NCBI GenBank assembly: GCA_023238725.1
Contig: CM041554.1
Span: forward strand, 18,152,050-18,216,049
From: Scortum barcoo
Taxonomy: Eukaryota > Chordata > Actinopteri > Centrarchiformes > Terapontidae
Length of the DNA: 64,000 nt
Direction: 5' to 3'
A model generated the notes under the pieces. The model made no database searches. It saw only the letters and a list, made by a program, of their open reading frames with translations, and was not told the origin of the DNA. This document shows positions 51,401 through 64,000 of the stretch, piece by piece (the first letter of the stretch is position 1; the number at the start of each line of letters is the position of its first letter). The translations under genes were made by a program, and so were the position numbers.

Positions 51401-51782
51401 CACTGAAAGCACCACAGACAGATTGGGAGTTTATCGGTGGTCCCTGAAGGCCTCACCTTGTTTGGTGTGTCTTTCCTCTAAATCTTATGACAACCAGAGC
51501 TTGTATTGTCTTTGTTTTGGATTTCACCATCCATATCTCTGACTTCAAATCCTTCACCATACATTGCAAACTCCCCGCGCTCTTTAGCATGAAGGACCAG
51601 ACCTACATAATATTTCTGCAGATGTGTGGTATCTGGTGAGTTAAGAACAGTCAGTGACTGGGCACATCAGGGTAATGCTGTCATCAAATAACTGCGTCAG
51701 GCTCAGACAGCATCAGCTCCTTATGAAATGCCAGACTTGTCTGTAAAAATTACAATCAAACATTGACTTACCAACCAAACCA

Positions 51783-51820
51783 ACACACACACACACACAC
51801 ACAACACACACACACACACA
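51783..51820. repeat. (CA)n microsatellite
   Basis: Two CA runs separated by one extra A. Confidence 0.9.
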
Positions 51821-52339
51821 CTTCAACCTGCTACTCCTTCAGTGTGTACTACATATTCTTCTGGCTTAAGTTCTTCTCTCTGACAAAGGGGATTTCGGAC
51901 ATGGTCTGACTTTGATTTCACTGATTCAAGAGGAGACCTGTCCGTCTTTGAGCACTCTGAATTCTGACCCATTCTTCTGTTGTTGAGTTCACTGAATGGC
52001 TTTGCCTTGAAAGCAACTCTCGCCACTCCGCTCTTGTCTTTCCACATCCGTCACTGCCACAGCAGACAGGACACGGTCGACATCAAAGATAAAGGGTCAC
52101 ATATCAGACGTTGCGCTCCTGAGGCCAGACACACTGCATGAACTGAGCTGCATTCCTAAAACTTTTGACAAAACTTGTCAGAGCATTTAAGAATAGTTCT
52201 GAGAAAAGTTAGTTTTTTCAGATCAAATTTTCCAATTACTGATGAGGGATGATGACTTTATTGGTGCTGTCTATTTCTCTCCCCCCTCCACTCTCCCTCT
52301 TTGTCTTCATCTGTCTCACTGTCACCATCTCTATATCTT

Positions 52340-52400
52340 CACTTCTGTATCTCTCTACCTCTCTCTCACTCTCTCTCTTTCTCTCTTTCCTTCTGTCTTT
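52340..52400. repeat. CT-rich low-complexity tract
   Basis: CTCTACCTCTCTCTCACTCT and following, a pyrimidine tract on the plus strand. Confidence 0.8.
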
Positions 52401-52557
52401 CCTACAAAATCAATAATTTCTAATAGATTCAGGACATGATTGAGTATAGGCGTCAGTTTTCCACAGGCTGGAAGAGAAGCGTATTAATCACAGAAAATGT
52501 CTTTTTATTATTTTGCACCAAAGAGCCCTGTAGTGAGCCTCCGGCACAGGCTAACTG

Positions 52558-52559
<2 letters not shown>

Positions 52560-52588
<29 letters not shown>
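52560..52588. repeat. (TG)14 microsatellite
   Basis: Uninterrupted TG run. Confidence 0.9.
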
Positions 52589-52590
<2 letters not shown>

Positions 52591-54985
52591 TATGTTTATG
52601 AGTCTTAATACAAAATCATGTCTTGAGCCTCATCTGTGAAATATTAGGGACATTGTCACATTTGTTCAACTGAAACTGCACCTCAGTCCAAACTGTTTTG
52701 AATGAGAGATCGATATTATATAAGAATGATTTCATAACAGCCTTGTATTATAAACACTGGTTTAAGTTTCCCGTGGCCTTTTCTCTCCAAGCTGACAGTA
52801 ACCTGGGCTTGTGTGGGAGTTTTTTCACTCCATGTCACCCTCACACTGTGATAAAGATAGGGGAAAAAATCACACATAAAATAATCAAATCAATGCTCCA
52901 TTCAGTAAACTCTATTCCACTGTTACATTCGGTAGCTCATTTTGTACCCCAAAATGATTAATGTGGTCAGCTAAATTTCACAATACAATCAGACAATAGA
53001 GTTGCAAAGTTGGAGGAGCCAGAAGTGTTTTTCCCTGTGTCTGTATTTCCATCTCAAATATTTCTTTAAACATTATCCTCAATATGATCTCAAACAGAAA
53101 CTTGAGGCTCTCCCAGGTTAATGCAATGATCATATACCAGTTTTATTTGTACTTTATTTTTAAGAAATCATGTTCTGTTTGTCATTTTGGCAGAGGCAAC
53201 AGCCACTATTGCTATAGAGGAGAAACAAATCAGTGGCAGTGGCAAATTTTCAATGTTTTATCATTAAACATGGGAACCAAACCCAGCGCCACAATTGCTA
53301 AAAAAACTGACCTGGACTCAAAAAGTAAACTGACTAAAGTTGCATTTTTTTCCATTTCTTTCTGTCCAAGACTTTTAAGCTTGGCAACTGGATGTTTATT
53401 ACTGAGATGTATCATGGGTGTTGTAATTAACTTCTCCCTTAATGAAGAACCAGAAATTTACAGACACTATTGTTCATCCCCTTGTATTGATGAGTTAACT
53501 GAGGGAATTTCATATCGATTTGAGCTGTAGAGGTGCTCCATCTGTGAGTCACGAAACAATGTCTATGGGAAAAATGAACAGAACCAGGGGAGCCTGAAAT
53601 AGCTCTGCCTACTTTGCAACCCTATAATCACTACAAAATACCACAGAGTTATTGGCTAGCCTGAGTTATTGGCTAGCTTTATTATACTGTTACGTTATAT
53701 AAACCTCCCCATGTTTTCTACCGTGCCTCCATCCACCGGTCCTTATTGCACAAGGCATTTCACTCTCAAGACAGATGTTCTGGCCTTTAAGTAACCCACA
53801 GCACACTACAAGGACAGAAATTGTAATCTTGAAGGGAGATTTTGTTGACACTGACACTAGAGGTCTCATTTTCAAACCAGTCAGCCAGAGAAACCAAAAA
53901 GTCAGCCAGAGACAGTCCCCTCAGGAATTAGGGATTCAGTGTCTCACTCAAGGACCCAGCAGCAGCTTGAGCCCAGGCTCTTTGATTAAACAACAGTCTC
54001 TTGATGCTCCTGCCACCCTGCTGCTGCTTTGAAAGGTACATTGCAATCCTGTAAAAATGGCAACAAGGGCAAAGCAACCAAAAACTGAGACAGCATCAAC
54101 CAACACATGCATGTCGGCTTGCAATGTGTTAAGGTAGCGATGTAGAAGTGTGAATTATATCAGTCTGAAGGCGCATCAGCAGAAATTGGCCTCACACTCA
54201 GCCAGACCGCGTGGCAGATGCGAAGTCAGAGGATACTAACTGGCTCCTGCCAGCAGTGCCCATTATCTGCTGGGCATGCATGCAGGGCACAAGGTTAAAC
54301 TAACAGGCCTGCTTGTCTCAGATCAAGCCTTGCTGACTAAAAACACACACACACACACACAAAGCCGGCTGACATGGCAGTATAGCATGCAATTTATGTA
54401 CATGTTCACTGAGAGAGCTTGATTTTGATGAATTCCAGCATGTGGAGAGGTTGAATTGGTGACAATCTGCATTAAAGTTAAAAGCATATAAATGGTATGC
54501 ATGTATGCTCTAAACCTGTGTGTGCGTGAGGGAGAGAAAGAAAGAGGGTGCTGCTTGCATGTAAACAGCTCTATTAGCGAGCTGTCCTTGATGATCGAAG
54601 GAGCCATGGCCTCCATGGGATGTTGCTCTGCAGTGTTCTGCCTAACCACTTTCCCCTTTTCTTTCACTCCTCATTCAGGCAGCACAAGATGGCACATAAT
54701 GGAATACTTAACAGACTGTGAGCGCCTTTATTGTTTTCCCTGTCACCTCTCATGCATCCACTACCAGTCACTGCGCAGTGCAGGCAAGACCTCTAGCAGT
54801 GATGAAGTGTCGCTAGCCTTCTGTTCAGATGTCCATTTGACATTTCGCATTTCCCCTCCGTTATTTTAATATTCAATCCCCACCTCATAATCCCATTACT
54901 GTCAAAAAGCCTCCTTTGTGTCCCTCAGTGTCTCATGTTCTCATTTTTCTCTCTGACAATGAGCCGGCAGAGAAATGAGACTCAT

Positions 54986-55236
54986 TCTGAGCTCAGGAGG
55001 GAAGGGTGAAGATGAAGAGTGGGGGGGACGAGAGGAGGGACACACGTCGGACAAAAGGAAGAAAGAAGAGCATGGTAGAGTGGAGAGGAGAGCAAGAAGA
55101 AAGGAGAGCTGAAAGATGAGGGTTTCAGTTTGAAAAGAAGGGTGAAGGGACACAAGCAGAAGGTTGAAAGATTCAAAATACAATTTAGAGAAAAATAGAT
55201 GAACAAGAAGAGAGGGGAGCAAGCAGGAGAGGTTCA
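54986..55236. repeat. about 250-bp polypurine-biased tract
   Basis: The plus strand is about four-fifths A and G (GGGGGGGACGAGAGGAGGGA, GGAAGAAAGAAGAGCATGGT and so on), with few pyrimidines throughout. There is no repeat unit. The Ser/Leu/Phe-rich minus-strand frames across it are artefacts of composition. Confidence 0.7.
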
Positions 55237-58200
55237 GGTGTTCCTAGTCACGGTGGTGGAATAAATGTGTGCCCGTTCACATTCATTGTCTACTTTTCTC
55301 TTTCTGTGAAGCCACTCATTTCTCTTCAGCCAACTGCGAAGCTTTAAAGAGCCTCCTTTGTACCGCCACTCCATAGAGCTCAAGGTATATTGCCCGTTTC
55401 AAGCCTTGCCTTCAGGTACGCTGCAGTCACGTAGAGACGTCACGTAAGACTTGCTCTAATCTCTCACTTCCCTGCAGCTTGCACATGTTCTGTGCTACTT
55501 CATCACCAGCCAAAGAACTACACAGAAAGGGCTGTTGGAAATATCTTCTTTTCATCTGCATAACTGTAATGGGGTAGAGCACACAAGAATGCATTTAACG
55601 TTTAACCTTGGAGCTGTCTTTAGTTAACATATTGCACCATTACCTCCTCACACTGCAGTACAATAAAAAGGCAGGCGATAAGACTTAAGTGTGTGCATGC
55701 ACGCGTGTGTTCACATGATTGGTTACTTTACATTTCAAACCATTCATACCTGACTGTAAAGTCTCACTCTGCAATCAGCTTGTTTGCACCGGAAAAACAT
55801 CTTTAACAGAAGAAGTCTCTTACGCACACACCAGCTGTAACTGTGTTATCTTTAGCATTGCCTCTGAGACACTGCCTATTACCGTACATCCAACCAACAT
55901 AAACAGAGCACATCCGTACACACACAGCTGTTCAGATGCACAGCCTAGGGCAGAGGCAGGGAAACAGACAGAAGCATGCTCTCATGAGAAACGAGCTATG
56001 TTATCTCTGTTATCTTCCTCCCCAGCTGGGCCCGGCAAGACACAATAACGTTGTCGCGACGATCGATGCATTTCCACAATTCACAGAGCTGATGGAGTAG
56101 GTGTCAAACTCTGTAACTTGCTTTTTTTTTTTTTTTTTTTTTTACACCCCTCTCTCCAATGCACACAGGCACGCAAACACCTCCCTACACGTTCCCAGAG
56201 CTATTCAATCAAAAGCCATTATCTGAGTTATGAGGAAGGTCAAAAACATCAAAGGTCAAAGCAGCGGGTGGGTGTGTTGGGAGGAAATTTTATTATGTCA
56301 TTATGCTGCTTGGCAGCTTTTATTTGCCAGTGATGAAGCTTGTGTTGTGTCACAAAAATGTACCTCACAAGGGAGGAAGAAGGATGGCTTAAGTGTGGCT
56401 TGCATACTTAGTATCTCACATACTGTTGATCTGGTGATTTTTAAAAGTTTGTGTGCCGAGCTGTTGTGAATAGTTGATTAATCTGTTGGTTGATGGACAG
56501 AATTTTTGATAATAAACTAACAATTTAAGTCATTTTACAAGCAAAAATACAAAACTTTCTTTAATTTCAGCTTTTCAGTTTTGTTGATTTGCTTGTCTGA
56601 AATGGTAATGAATTTAATGTCTTTGGGTTTTTGTCAGATAAAAACAGCTACTTGATGACATCACCTGAAGCTCGAGGAATCTGTGGTGGGCGTTTGTCAC
56701 TGTTTTCTGACATTTTATAGATTAAAAGAATAACAGAAGAAATAATCACCAGATTAATCAATAATAAAACATTTAATTAACTACAGCCTGATGTTCTTTA
56801 TCTATTCCTCATATTCAAGTAGAGTTGAGTAATAATTCAACATTGTTTGATATAGTCTTTCAGTCGAATTCTAATGTGACATATTGTATTTTGTACTTGA
56901 ATGCGTTGTGAAAAAGCCGTCGGGGACTCAGACAAAAATAAAATAAAAAGGGCACCATCTGCATGCAGCGGGGCAGCATAAAATCATCATGCATTTATGG
57001 TGGAGCACTGGTTTGAATTAAAATATTTTTATTATGTAACTCAAATCTAAAGTATAACTACTACATCTCTGTATTAAAAACACAGAAAGCGAACGATAAA
57101 CTATTTAACCACTAAGAGGCACATATTCATTTTTCAGCATGTAGAGCACTGCATGACAATCTATGAACTTAAAAGGCACCCTAGAGGGCACTTTAGTTTA
57201 GTACAGCTTGCATTTAATTTCATGGACTTGCCCATCATTCATGTGGGTAATAATGTTGTTATATTGATGTGGTTAATTGCTGTGATGTAAGATAGCCTCT
57301 ACATAACTAAGAGCATATCTGACAGGGGCAAAAAACACGAGCAGCCAGATGATCATTCAAGGCTTTTTTTTGTGTATGCGTGTATGTGTCATTTCATACA
57401 TGCACATTTACTCATAAACGTCACCGAAGCACATTGCGGCCATGTTGCCCGGCACTATGTAAGAACAGCTGGGGTTTACAGTACCAGTATATGAACTGTT
57501 CCTCTTTTTTTTCCTCTCCAGAATTGTTTCCTGTGTGATTTTACCTCTTACAACCTCAGCCAAGACAAACAGGGTCTCGTAATGAAAAAGAGAAAAACCT
57601 CAGGGATTCTCTGACAGGTGATGTCAGGTTTAGTTTCCAGGTATCACTGTGCATGTGTGCACTTGCCTATGTCAGTGTGTGTGTGTTTGTGTTGGTGTTT
57701 TATGCCATCAACATGTGTGTGTGGGCGGCTGTGTGCTTTGGATCCTAACAGAATGGTGGAGAACCATGGGACTTTGCTGTTTCCTGCTCTTTATGAGTTT
57801 CATGATTAAAGGCCTGTGGCAGTGAAGACTCTTTTAATCTCTATCTCTGTCTGTTTGGCTCTCAATGGTTTTCTCTAGAGCTTCCTCTCTCCCTCGTCCA
57901 ACATGAGCCTTGGACAAAAGCCTCTTTCAACCAGCTGAATTCTGGATCCTGCTCCATCCCAAAAGACAGTGTCTTTTTAGCTCCCAGTTACAAGACAAAC
58001 ACAATGTTAAATATCATATTATGAAATAGTAAAAGGGTTATTTATATAGTATAATATCGGGATTGAACTGTTGACTACAAAGTGGAGAATGGGGAAATAA
58101 AGAGATACCTCAGTGCGGAGAGGAGGAGAAATAAATTGAATCAGGGCCAAGCACATATGTAGTTAAAGAACGGTATCTCACACTTAGCTAATTGAATTTC

Positions 58201-61200
58201 CCAGAAACTCTCTCTATCCCAAGTGGAGAATAAAGAGAATCCTGTGATCAAGTTGAAGGTGAGTGTGGAGGAATGGAAAATAAATTCTGTAATTAGGCAG
58301 CGCATTAGATTTAATTTGAATGGTGTTGCGCAGTATTCCCATGTTTCCTAAAGTGGAGCTGTGGGTTAATTGAGACAAACATCTGTAATCATTGCCATGA
58401 AAGCATCTGGCTCCTGTTAAAATGAAGGTATCACATGTAATGAGCAAAATCCCCTATTGTTCTCTCTTTTCCATAACACACAAATAGTGAAATTGATGAA
58501 TAACACAGAATAAAAAAAACAAAATGCAATTTTGAAAAAAGGTGCAAGAAGCTGGCCCTGGCACTGCAGGAAAAATGCACTAAAACAAGACCAAGAGGAA
58601 CAATGATCCATTAGTGGATGCATTATAGGTTTTTACACAGCCTTAAAGAAAAAGAACAACATCTGAGGGAAAGCCCATTTGAATGATGTTAAGAGCCAGA
58701 GTGCTGACAACTGTTTGGGAGGGCAGAGATTCAATCAATCAATTGAAGGAGGAGACAGAAATAACATTATCTTAATGGTAAACAGTGATTATACTGCATG
58801 AGGTGCCACCTGTATCGGCAGCCTGACATTGGCTGTCTATGTCGTTACGAATGACCATTTCAGAAGAAGATTTATATGACAACTTCCTGACCTGACAACT
58901 AAAAAAAAGACTCGTTCACCAGCCAGAGTTTCTTGCAGCACTTTACAGAGAGGTGCCTGAAATAAAGAGCAAAAAGAGTGAAACTGTTACATTTATATGG
59001 AAACAAGCAGTGGTGCTACATCACAGAGTAAAACCACATATTTGATGAACCGTCATACAGTAACTACACTAATAATGAGACAAGATGCATCGGGATCTGC
59101 CGGATCGATCACATCATAGGTTAAATTACTTCACAGCGATTCATCAGAGCAGCTCTTTGCAGCGTCAGGGGGGGAAAAGAAAAGTGTGGTCAAAGTGGAA
59201 ACAAACAGCCCAATTAGTCATGACCAGGTGCTGGTGCATGAGATCAATCTGAACTGCAGGTCAGGCACCAGGCCGACCTCCTAATCAAAAGTTGGAAACA
59301 CATTTTAAACAGTAGAGCTTGCATTACTTGAAGTTAGTTCAAAGTAAAGTTCTTTTTGCCATTGATGTCAACTGAAGTTCAGCAGGAGAAAACACGTGAA
59401 CATAAATCTCTGTGTCAAACCCTCGTGCTCACTGGTGCTGTAACATTACCTTTACATGATTGGCACAGCCACACATGATCCTTGTCCGGTAAACGTAGGT
59501 GGGGGTTTTTTGTGTTAGAAAAATGAACTGTGCTGACTTTTCCTGGTATGGACTTGGTCTTTTTTTTTCTTACAGTCACAAAATTCAATGTTATTTTTGT
59601 TTCTCCAAGTCAGACACAACAGGTAAAGAGAAGGCTGTGCTGTCTGTTCACGCCTGCACATTTCTAAACCCACAATGGACTTTCTGCCTTTGATTAAGCT
59701 GCCAAGATGCTGAAAGCAAAGCTATTGGGTACTGCCTGCGGGGAGAACAGAACAGAGATAATGTGATAGGTCTTGGTCTCTGAGGTGTTCAGGCATCTCA
59801 GTGTTTTTTTTTTTTTTTATGTGTGTGTGTTTGTGTGTCTGTTTTTTAACCAATTCTATATCTCAGTAAGTGTTTCTGCACCTCAGTACAATATGGCAGC
59901 TTTTTGGATCTCAGTCGCTACTTGTGATGGTAAACAAAACACAGGCTTGTGTTTTTATATATCTAGCAGAATCTTGTTGGAAATATGGCACCTATTTGCA
60001 ATACACCACTAATAAGCAAAGTCTGATCCAATTATCGGCACAGCAACGTAAACAGCTATGTTGGCAGGAAGAAAACAGCACTCTCAAAGCCTTCCCCAGC
60101 CTATAACACACACACTGAGGCAGGCACACACTAAATACACACAGGCAAACACGGCACAACACTGCACGACTAGAAAAATCTGTATCTTATTTACTCCTGT
60201 ATTGACTCTTTGTGAGCTCTTACACCTGCTGTTTGTTTGCTTTGTTCCAAATTAGCAGCCATACTGTATCGCCACATTGTTGAACCTGCCTCTTGGTTCA
60301 CTGTCGGTGCACACTGCAGTATCTGGAAGCAAAATTAATTTTGCACGCATTTGCCATGTGCAATTAAGTTCTCGGTTGTCAGAATCTGCCAGGGTTTATG
60401 ATTTCTCTCCCACAAAAGGGACTTATCTTGGAAAAACAAGGAAATGGGACTGTGGCATACAACAAAATAAAGTCAGTGAAGCACATAGCCATCCGCGTTG
60501 ATTCTGCATCATTGCTTTTGTGTTGATTGTCTAATTTATGAGCTGGTGTTTATTTGCAGAACATTCATAAATGTGAGTCAAGGCTGCATCTCTGTGTTAC
60601 TATGTTTTAGCAGAAGAGGAGGCGATGTGCTCTAATGAGTGCCGTCAGCAATATAGTGACCCACCGTTTGAGCTGCGGTGTCAGAAAGAGTTTTTTCTAA
60701 TTTTTATATCATGAGGTCAGTCACTGTCATATTAAGTGTCAGCCCTAAACAATTAGGCTGAAAATTTCAGTGTAATCAGAGATCCTTGTAATTCTTACAC
60801 AACTTACTGACTGTATTTAATTTAAAACTAATATCAATAAAAATGATGGGGTTTAAGTCAGTTATTTAGGTTACATCCACACTGCTTGGAAGTGTATTAA
60901 CACTATCATCACCTTTCAAAGCAGACACAAGCTTTATTTCTAGGGCTGCAATTAATGTGCATTCTCATTACTGACAATCAGAAGGTCATTATCTTGATTA
61001 ATGAAGTAATCATATGATGCACACACATAATCATACTGCTTGCTTCATTTGACGAGCAGTCCAAACCTTGCATACATATTCACTTTTTACTTTACTTTAC
61101 CATTACATATCATATATGACAAAGAAAAGCAGCAAACTCTCACATTGAAGAAGCCACAAAAAGGCTTTGGCATTGGCATTTGTTCTGAAAAAATGACTGA

Positions 61201-61260
61201 ATTATAATAGTTGTAGATTATTTTACTAATTAACTGATTGACTACTGATTGTAGTTGTAT
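55237..61260. other. non-coding sequence, nothing coding recognised
   Basis: Includes a T22 run at 56122-56143, TG-rich sequence at 57650-57730 and a T run with TG repeat at 59804-59840. The stretch at 55300-55500 is balanced and non-repetitive. No exon structure was seen. Confidence 0.35.
56122..56143. repeat. (T)22 homopolymer
   Basis: Uninterrupted T run. It is not clearly attached to a retroposed copy on either side. Confidence 0.9.
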
Positions 61261-61269
61261 TTATTTCAA

Positions 61270-61293
61270 AATATTATTATTATTATTATTATT
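61270..61293. repeat. (TTA)n microsatellite
   Basis: About eight TTA/ATT units. Confidence 0.9.
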
Positions 61294-64000
61294 ACATATA
61301 TTACATACACTGGGTACCTATTTTGAGTAGTAAATGTTGATCATTTTCGTGGACAAATGGATCTGTATAATCTGTATAATTCAGGTTTTGAAGCAAGGAG
61401 AGAATATAGATTTTCAGCAGCAAGTTAAAATAGATGCATTGCTCCTCTTTTTAAATGCACAAGCGGTCTGAGCACTGCTGTCAATGATGTCAATAACATC
61501 CAAGGTAGTAGCAAGTGTTTTCAAGCAAAGGAGTCCAGAGTGTCTAAGAGTACCCACAGCCATCAGACAGGGTCTTTGGACAACGGGCACCACAATCACC
61601 TCTGAGAGATGAAGGACACTGAAAGGTGGCTGCTTAAAATCCAACTTGGCAGTTGTGGGCAGGAAGCAGGTGTAGCTTTGCCTGCTCCTTTAAAAAACAA
61701 TGAACTTTAGAATGGACACCCTCATGTCGCTGGGATAAAATGCTTCTCAGCATCCAGAAAATGTTTCTCTAACTTGACAGAAGCCATATAAATAAGGATA
61801 GGCAGACGACTATTTTCCACAGATGAGCCACTGACTCAGCTGTCATTTTGTTTTTTCCTCTTCTACATTCACATAAATGAGCTGTCAGCTGGCACTTCTG
61901 CAGACTGCCAGGGATGAGTATGTATGACACAGGTATTTGCTGGATTATAATTCTTTGTCTGAATCAAGTATATTACTTTGCAGCAGTGCTGACTTTGCAA
62001 ACCCGAGTATATTGCCACCGCATATGCCCGGCATAATCTAGTACTCTTTATCCCCCATTCAACACACCAGTTATTTCCTATTATAAGCATTTTTTTACCT
62101 CCTGAGAGCCAAACTGCTCAGGCGGCGGTGAGAATATGAATCATTCCAAAAGAAGAATTGGATTAGCAACAGCTTGTGAAATATTAAGGAGTGAAACAGC
62201 AGCCAAAAAGCCACGTCAACCAACTGTGAGTTACCACAACACACTGAGACTCCTATGTGGATTGTTTCAAGGACATCGATTTCAGTCATTTTATGCTACA
62301 ACTGGGAATAATTATATAAAAGTGATGTTTTTTCTGGCAAATATTAGTCTAAGGGACAGAAAGTGGAGTTAGAATGAGGTTAGAGAGATGACAGGTTAGA
62401 AGTTGACAAAAAAACATAACAAAGGTTATATAATATGGAATAAAGAAAAACACACATTTCTAAAACAATGCACACATGCTTTATTATTTGAGTGCACTGA
62501 GACAAAAGCATACTGTATGATGCAGTGCCACCGAGGGATGCTGCTGAGGAGCATCAGCGAGGAGGGATTCATAAATGAATAAATAAACACTTTGACACTG
62601 TTGACTTATTCATGCTGAGCTTTCAGTTGCTGAAATATACTCGGGGTTTTCACATGCCACAGAGAATCACTGAAAGGCAAATGTGCAAATCAAATAGCTC
62701 CATGAAAAATGAATCACTGTCTCTTTCTCCCTTTCTAAGAATAACACAGAATGTAAGTCTGTTGTCTGATTAAAGAACATGCGCATTACATCCGGCCTTC
62801 AAAGGTGCCATCTTCTTTACCTTTTCTGTCAAAGCGATGGCAGGTCATTAAAAAAAAACTTTTCAGATACCCAAAAAAGGTATTTCTTTAAGACGGTAAT
62901 TATCTATTCTCATGAGGCAAGGACACAGAAAATCCAATCACATAGTCACTTTCTTTTTCCTCTAGGATGCTGTAGCTTATTCAGTGTTCACACAACCAAC
63001 TAAGACTTTTTTACACTTAATATGCTCAAGCAACATGCTCAGTAATCGGGCATTGTTTATATTGTCATGCACTCCTCTTCAGTGGTGTATATAAAATGCA
63101 AAACCTGTATATTAGGAGTTAGTCTGGGGAAAAGCATTCTCATGTTTGTCATGTTTCTCAGGACTTAGTCACAGTTGCATCAATATCAACAACAAGAAGT
63201 TCCCATTAAAGTCTTGCTGGAAAAAACAAATTGGCTCAGTTACTAACCAACAGTTGCAATCTGTTCTGTATATATTCTTCCAGTTTCACAATAACTCTAC
63301 TGGATCCTGGAAAATATTCTTCATTGCACCTCTTTTCCCACCAAAGTTACCAGCTTTTGGCAGAAAGCACTGAGCTCTTTTTACCACGTAGTTTCAGATG
63401 AACCCGTAGCTTGGGTTTCAGTCAGTTGGATATATGAGGGAGGGGCGCCTGTGCCTGCATCTTAACTGAAGATATGTTTCTATTCAACAACATACTCAAC
63501 GCTGCTACAGTGCCATGACGCAACTGTGTTTGTAAGTGTTGCATTTTTCCTCTCATTCCAATTGAAGCTGTTTTTGCACTTTGTTGACCTACAGAAAAAT
63601 GGAAGAAGCCACGGAGCTAAGAGGTCAGATATGCAATTCAAGTGGAAAGTAAGCAAAGATGATTTTTTAATAAGAAAATAAAACTTAAACAAAACACACG
63701 GAATAAACATAGAAATAACTGATAGAGAGCATGAAGGGCAGCCCCAAGGCCAAAGTGATTTTCATCATCAACATCAAGGCCATCATGGGGGCAATAGAAA
63801 ATAGCCATAAATGACTACCGTATCAACAGAAGCTGTTGATACTCAGCATGCAGTCTGAAATATAGAGGAGGTCGAGGAGCAACATCTCTCTCTCCCACTC
63901 AAAACAAACAGACAGGCACAATTATGAAAAAAACATTAACTGGGAGAGCGCAACACAAAGTATATTTCTCACTATAAAAAAACATGAACAAACTGTTTCC
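61294..64000. other. non-coding sequence to the window end
   Basis: A minus-strand frame at 61414-61644 (VLHLSEVIVVPVVQRPCLMA) reads more protein-like than its surroundings but is short and matches nothing I recognise. Otherwise AT-rich and unremarkable. Confidence 0.35.

Larger units (their letters stand above)
51401..54980. other. non-coding sequence with simple repeats
   Basis: No gene recognised. GAGTTATTGGCTAGC is duplicated at 53646-53660 and 53663-53677. A CA run lies at 54342-54361. The 148-codon plus-strand frame at 53084-53530 has no recognised domain, and its second half (ATGTATCATGGGTGTTGT) looks repeat-like. Confidence 0.35.

Noticed and set aside
53084..53530. 148-codon plus-strand open frame
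   Set aside because: No recognisable domain, AT-rich codons, no neighbouring exons; the later half looks repeat-derived.
54941..55222. Ser/Leu/Phe-rich minus-strand frames suggesting a membrane protein
   Set aside because: A direct product of the polypurine tract; both overlapping frames look equally hydrophobic.

Overview
This is vertebrate nuclear DNA, almost certainly from a teleost fish and probably a percomorph. It has short spliced exons with GT/AG borders, long AT-rich non-coding stretches and many CA/TG, GA and TA microsatellites. It also carries typical fish retroelements: a 3' piece of a Rex3-type RTE LINE, an L2/Maui-type LINE, and a short repeat ending in (GGAT)n. Nothing looks prokaryotic.

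Left end (1-8.5 kb): one protein-coding gene on the minus strand, running from about 8461 down to a stop codon at 2915. Seven exons can be read, giving about 390 residues. Their phases join cleanly, but the 5' end (start codon, first exons, promoter) is not found. The protein is a coiled coil ending in a UBAN-type ubiquitin-binding motif like that of the TNIP/ABIN family (inhibitors of NF-kB signalling that bind A20). Which paralogue it is cannot be settled by eye. It has two IYE-type motifs exactly 42 residues apart and a C-terminal tail unlike the mammalian proteins.

Middle and right (8.5-64 kb): no further coding exon is convincing. The space holds old interspersed repeats (6.4, 9.7, 26.5, 38.2-38.95 and 51 kb), a Rex3-type 3' end whose 5' part is inverted to make a 57-bp-arm hairpin (11.05-11.46 kb), and a short LINE-tail repeat with a 10-bp target-site duplication (23.74-24.00 kb). 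There is also an isolated tRNA-Leu(AAG)-like sequence (42.9 kb) and a 5'-truncated, frame-broken L2-type LINE with ORF1 esterase, endonuclease and reverse transcriptase remnants (44.7-49.0 kb). Between them lie stretches of balanced, non-repetitive sequence (near 18.5, 34.5-35.0, 36.5-36.8, 37.6 and 41.2 kb). These look like candidate conserved non-coding elements, though only cross-species alignment can show that.

I found no convincing new biological system. The best leads are the duplicated UBAN-like motif in the coiled-coil gene, the TG-repeat beside one of its 3' splice sites, RFX X-box-like palindromes (one inside a dispersed repeat, one in a CRE/GC-box cluster), and the inverted Rex3 insertion.
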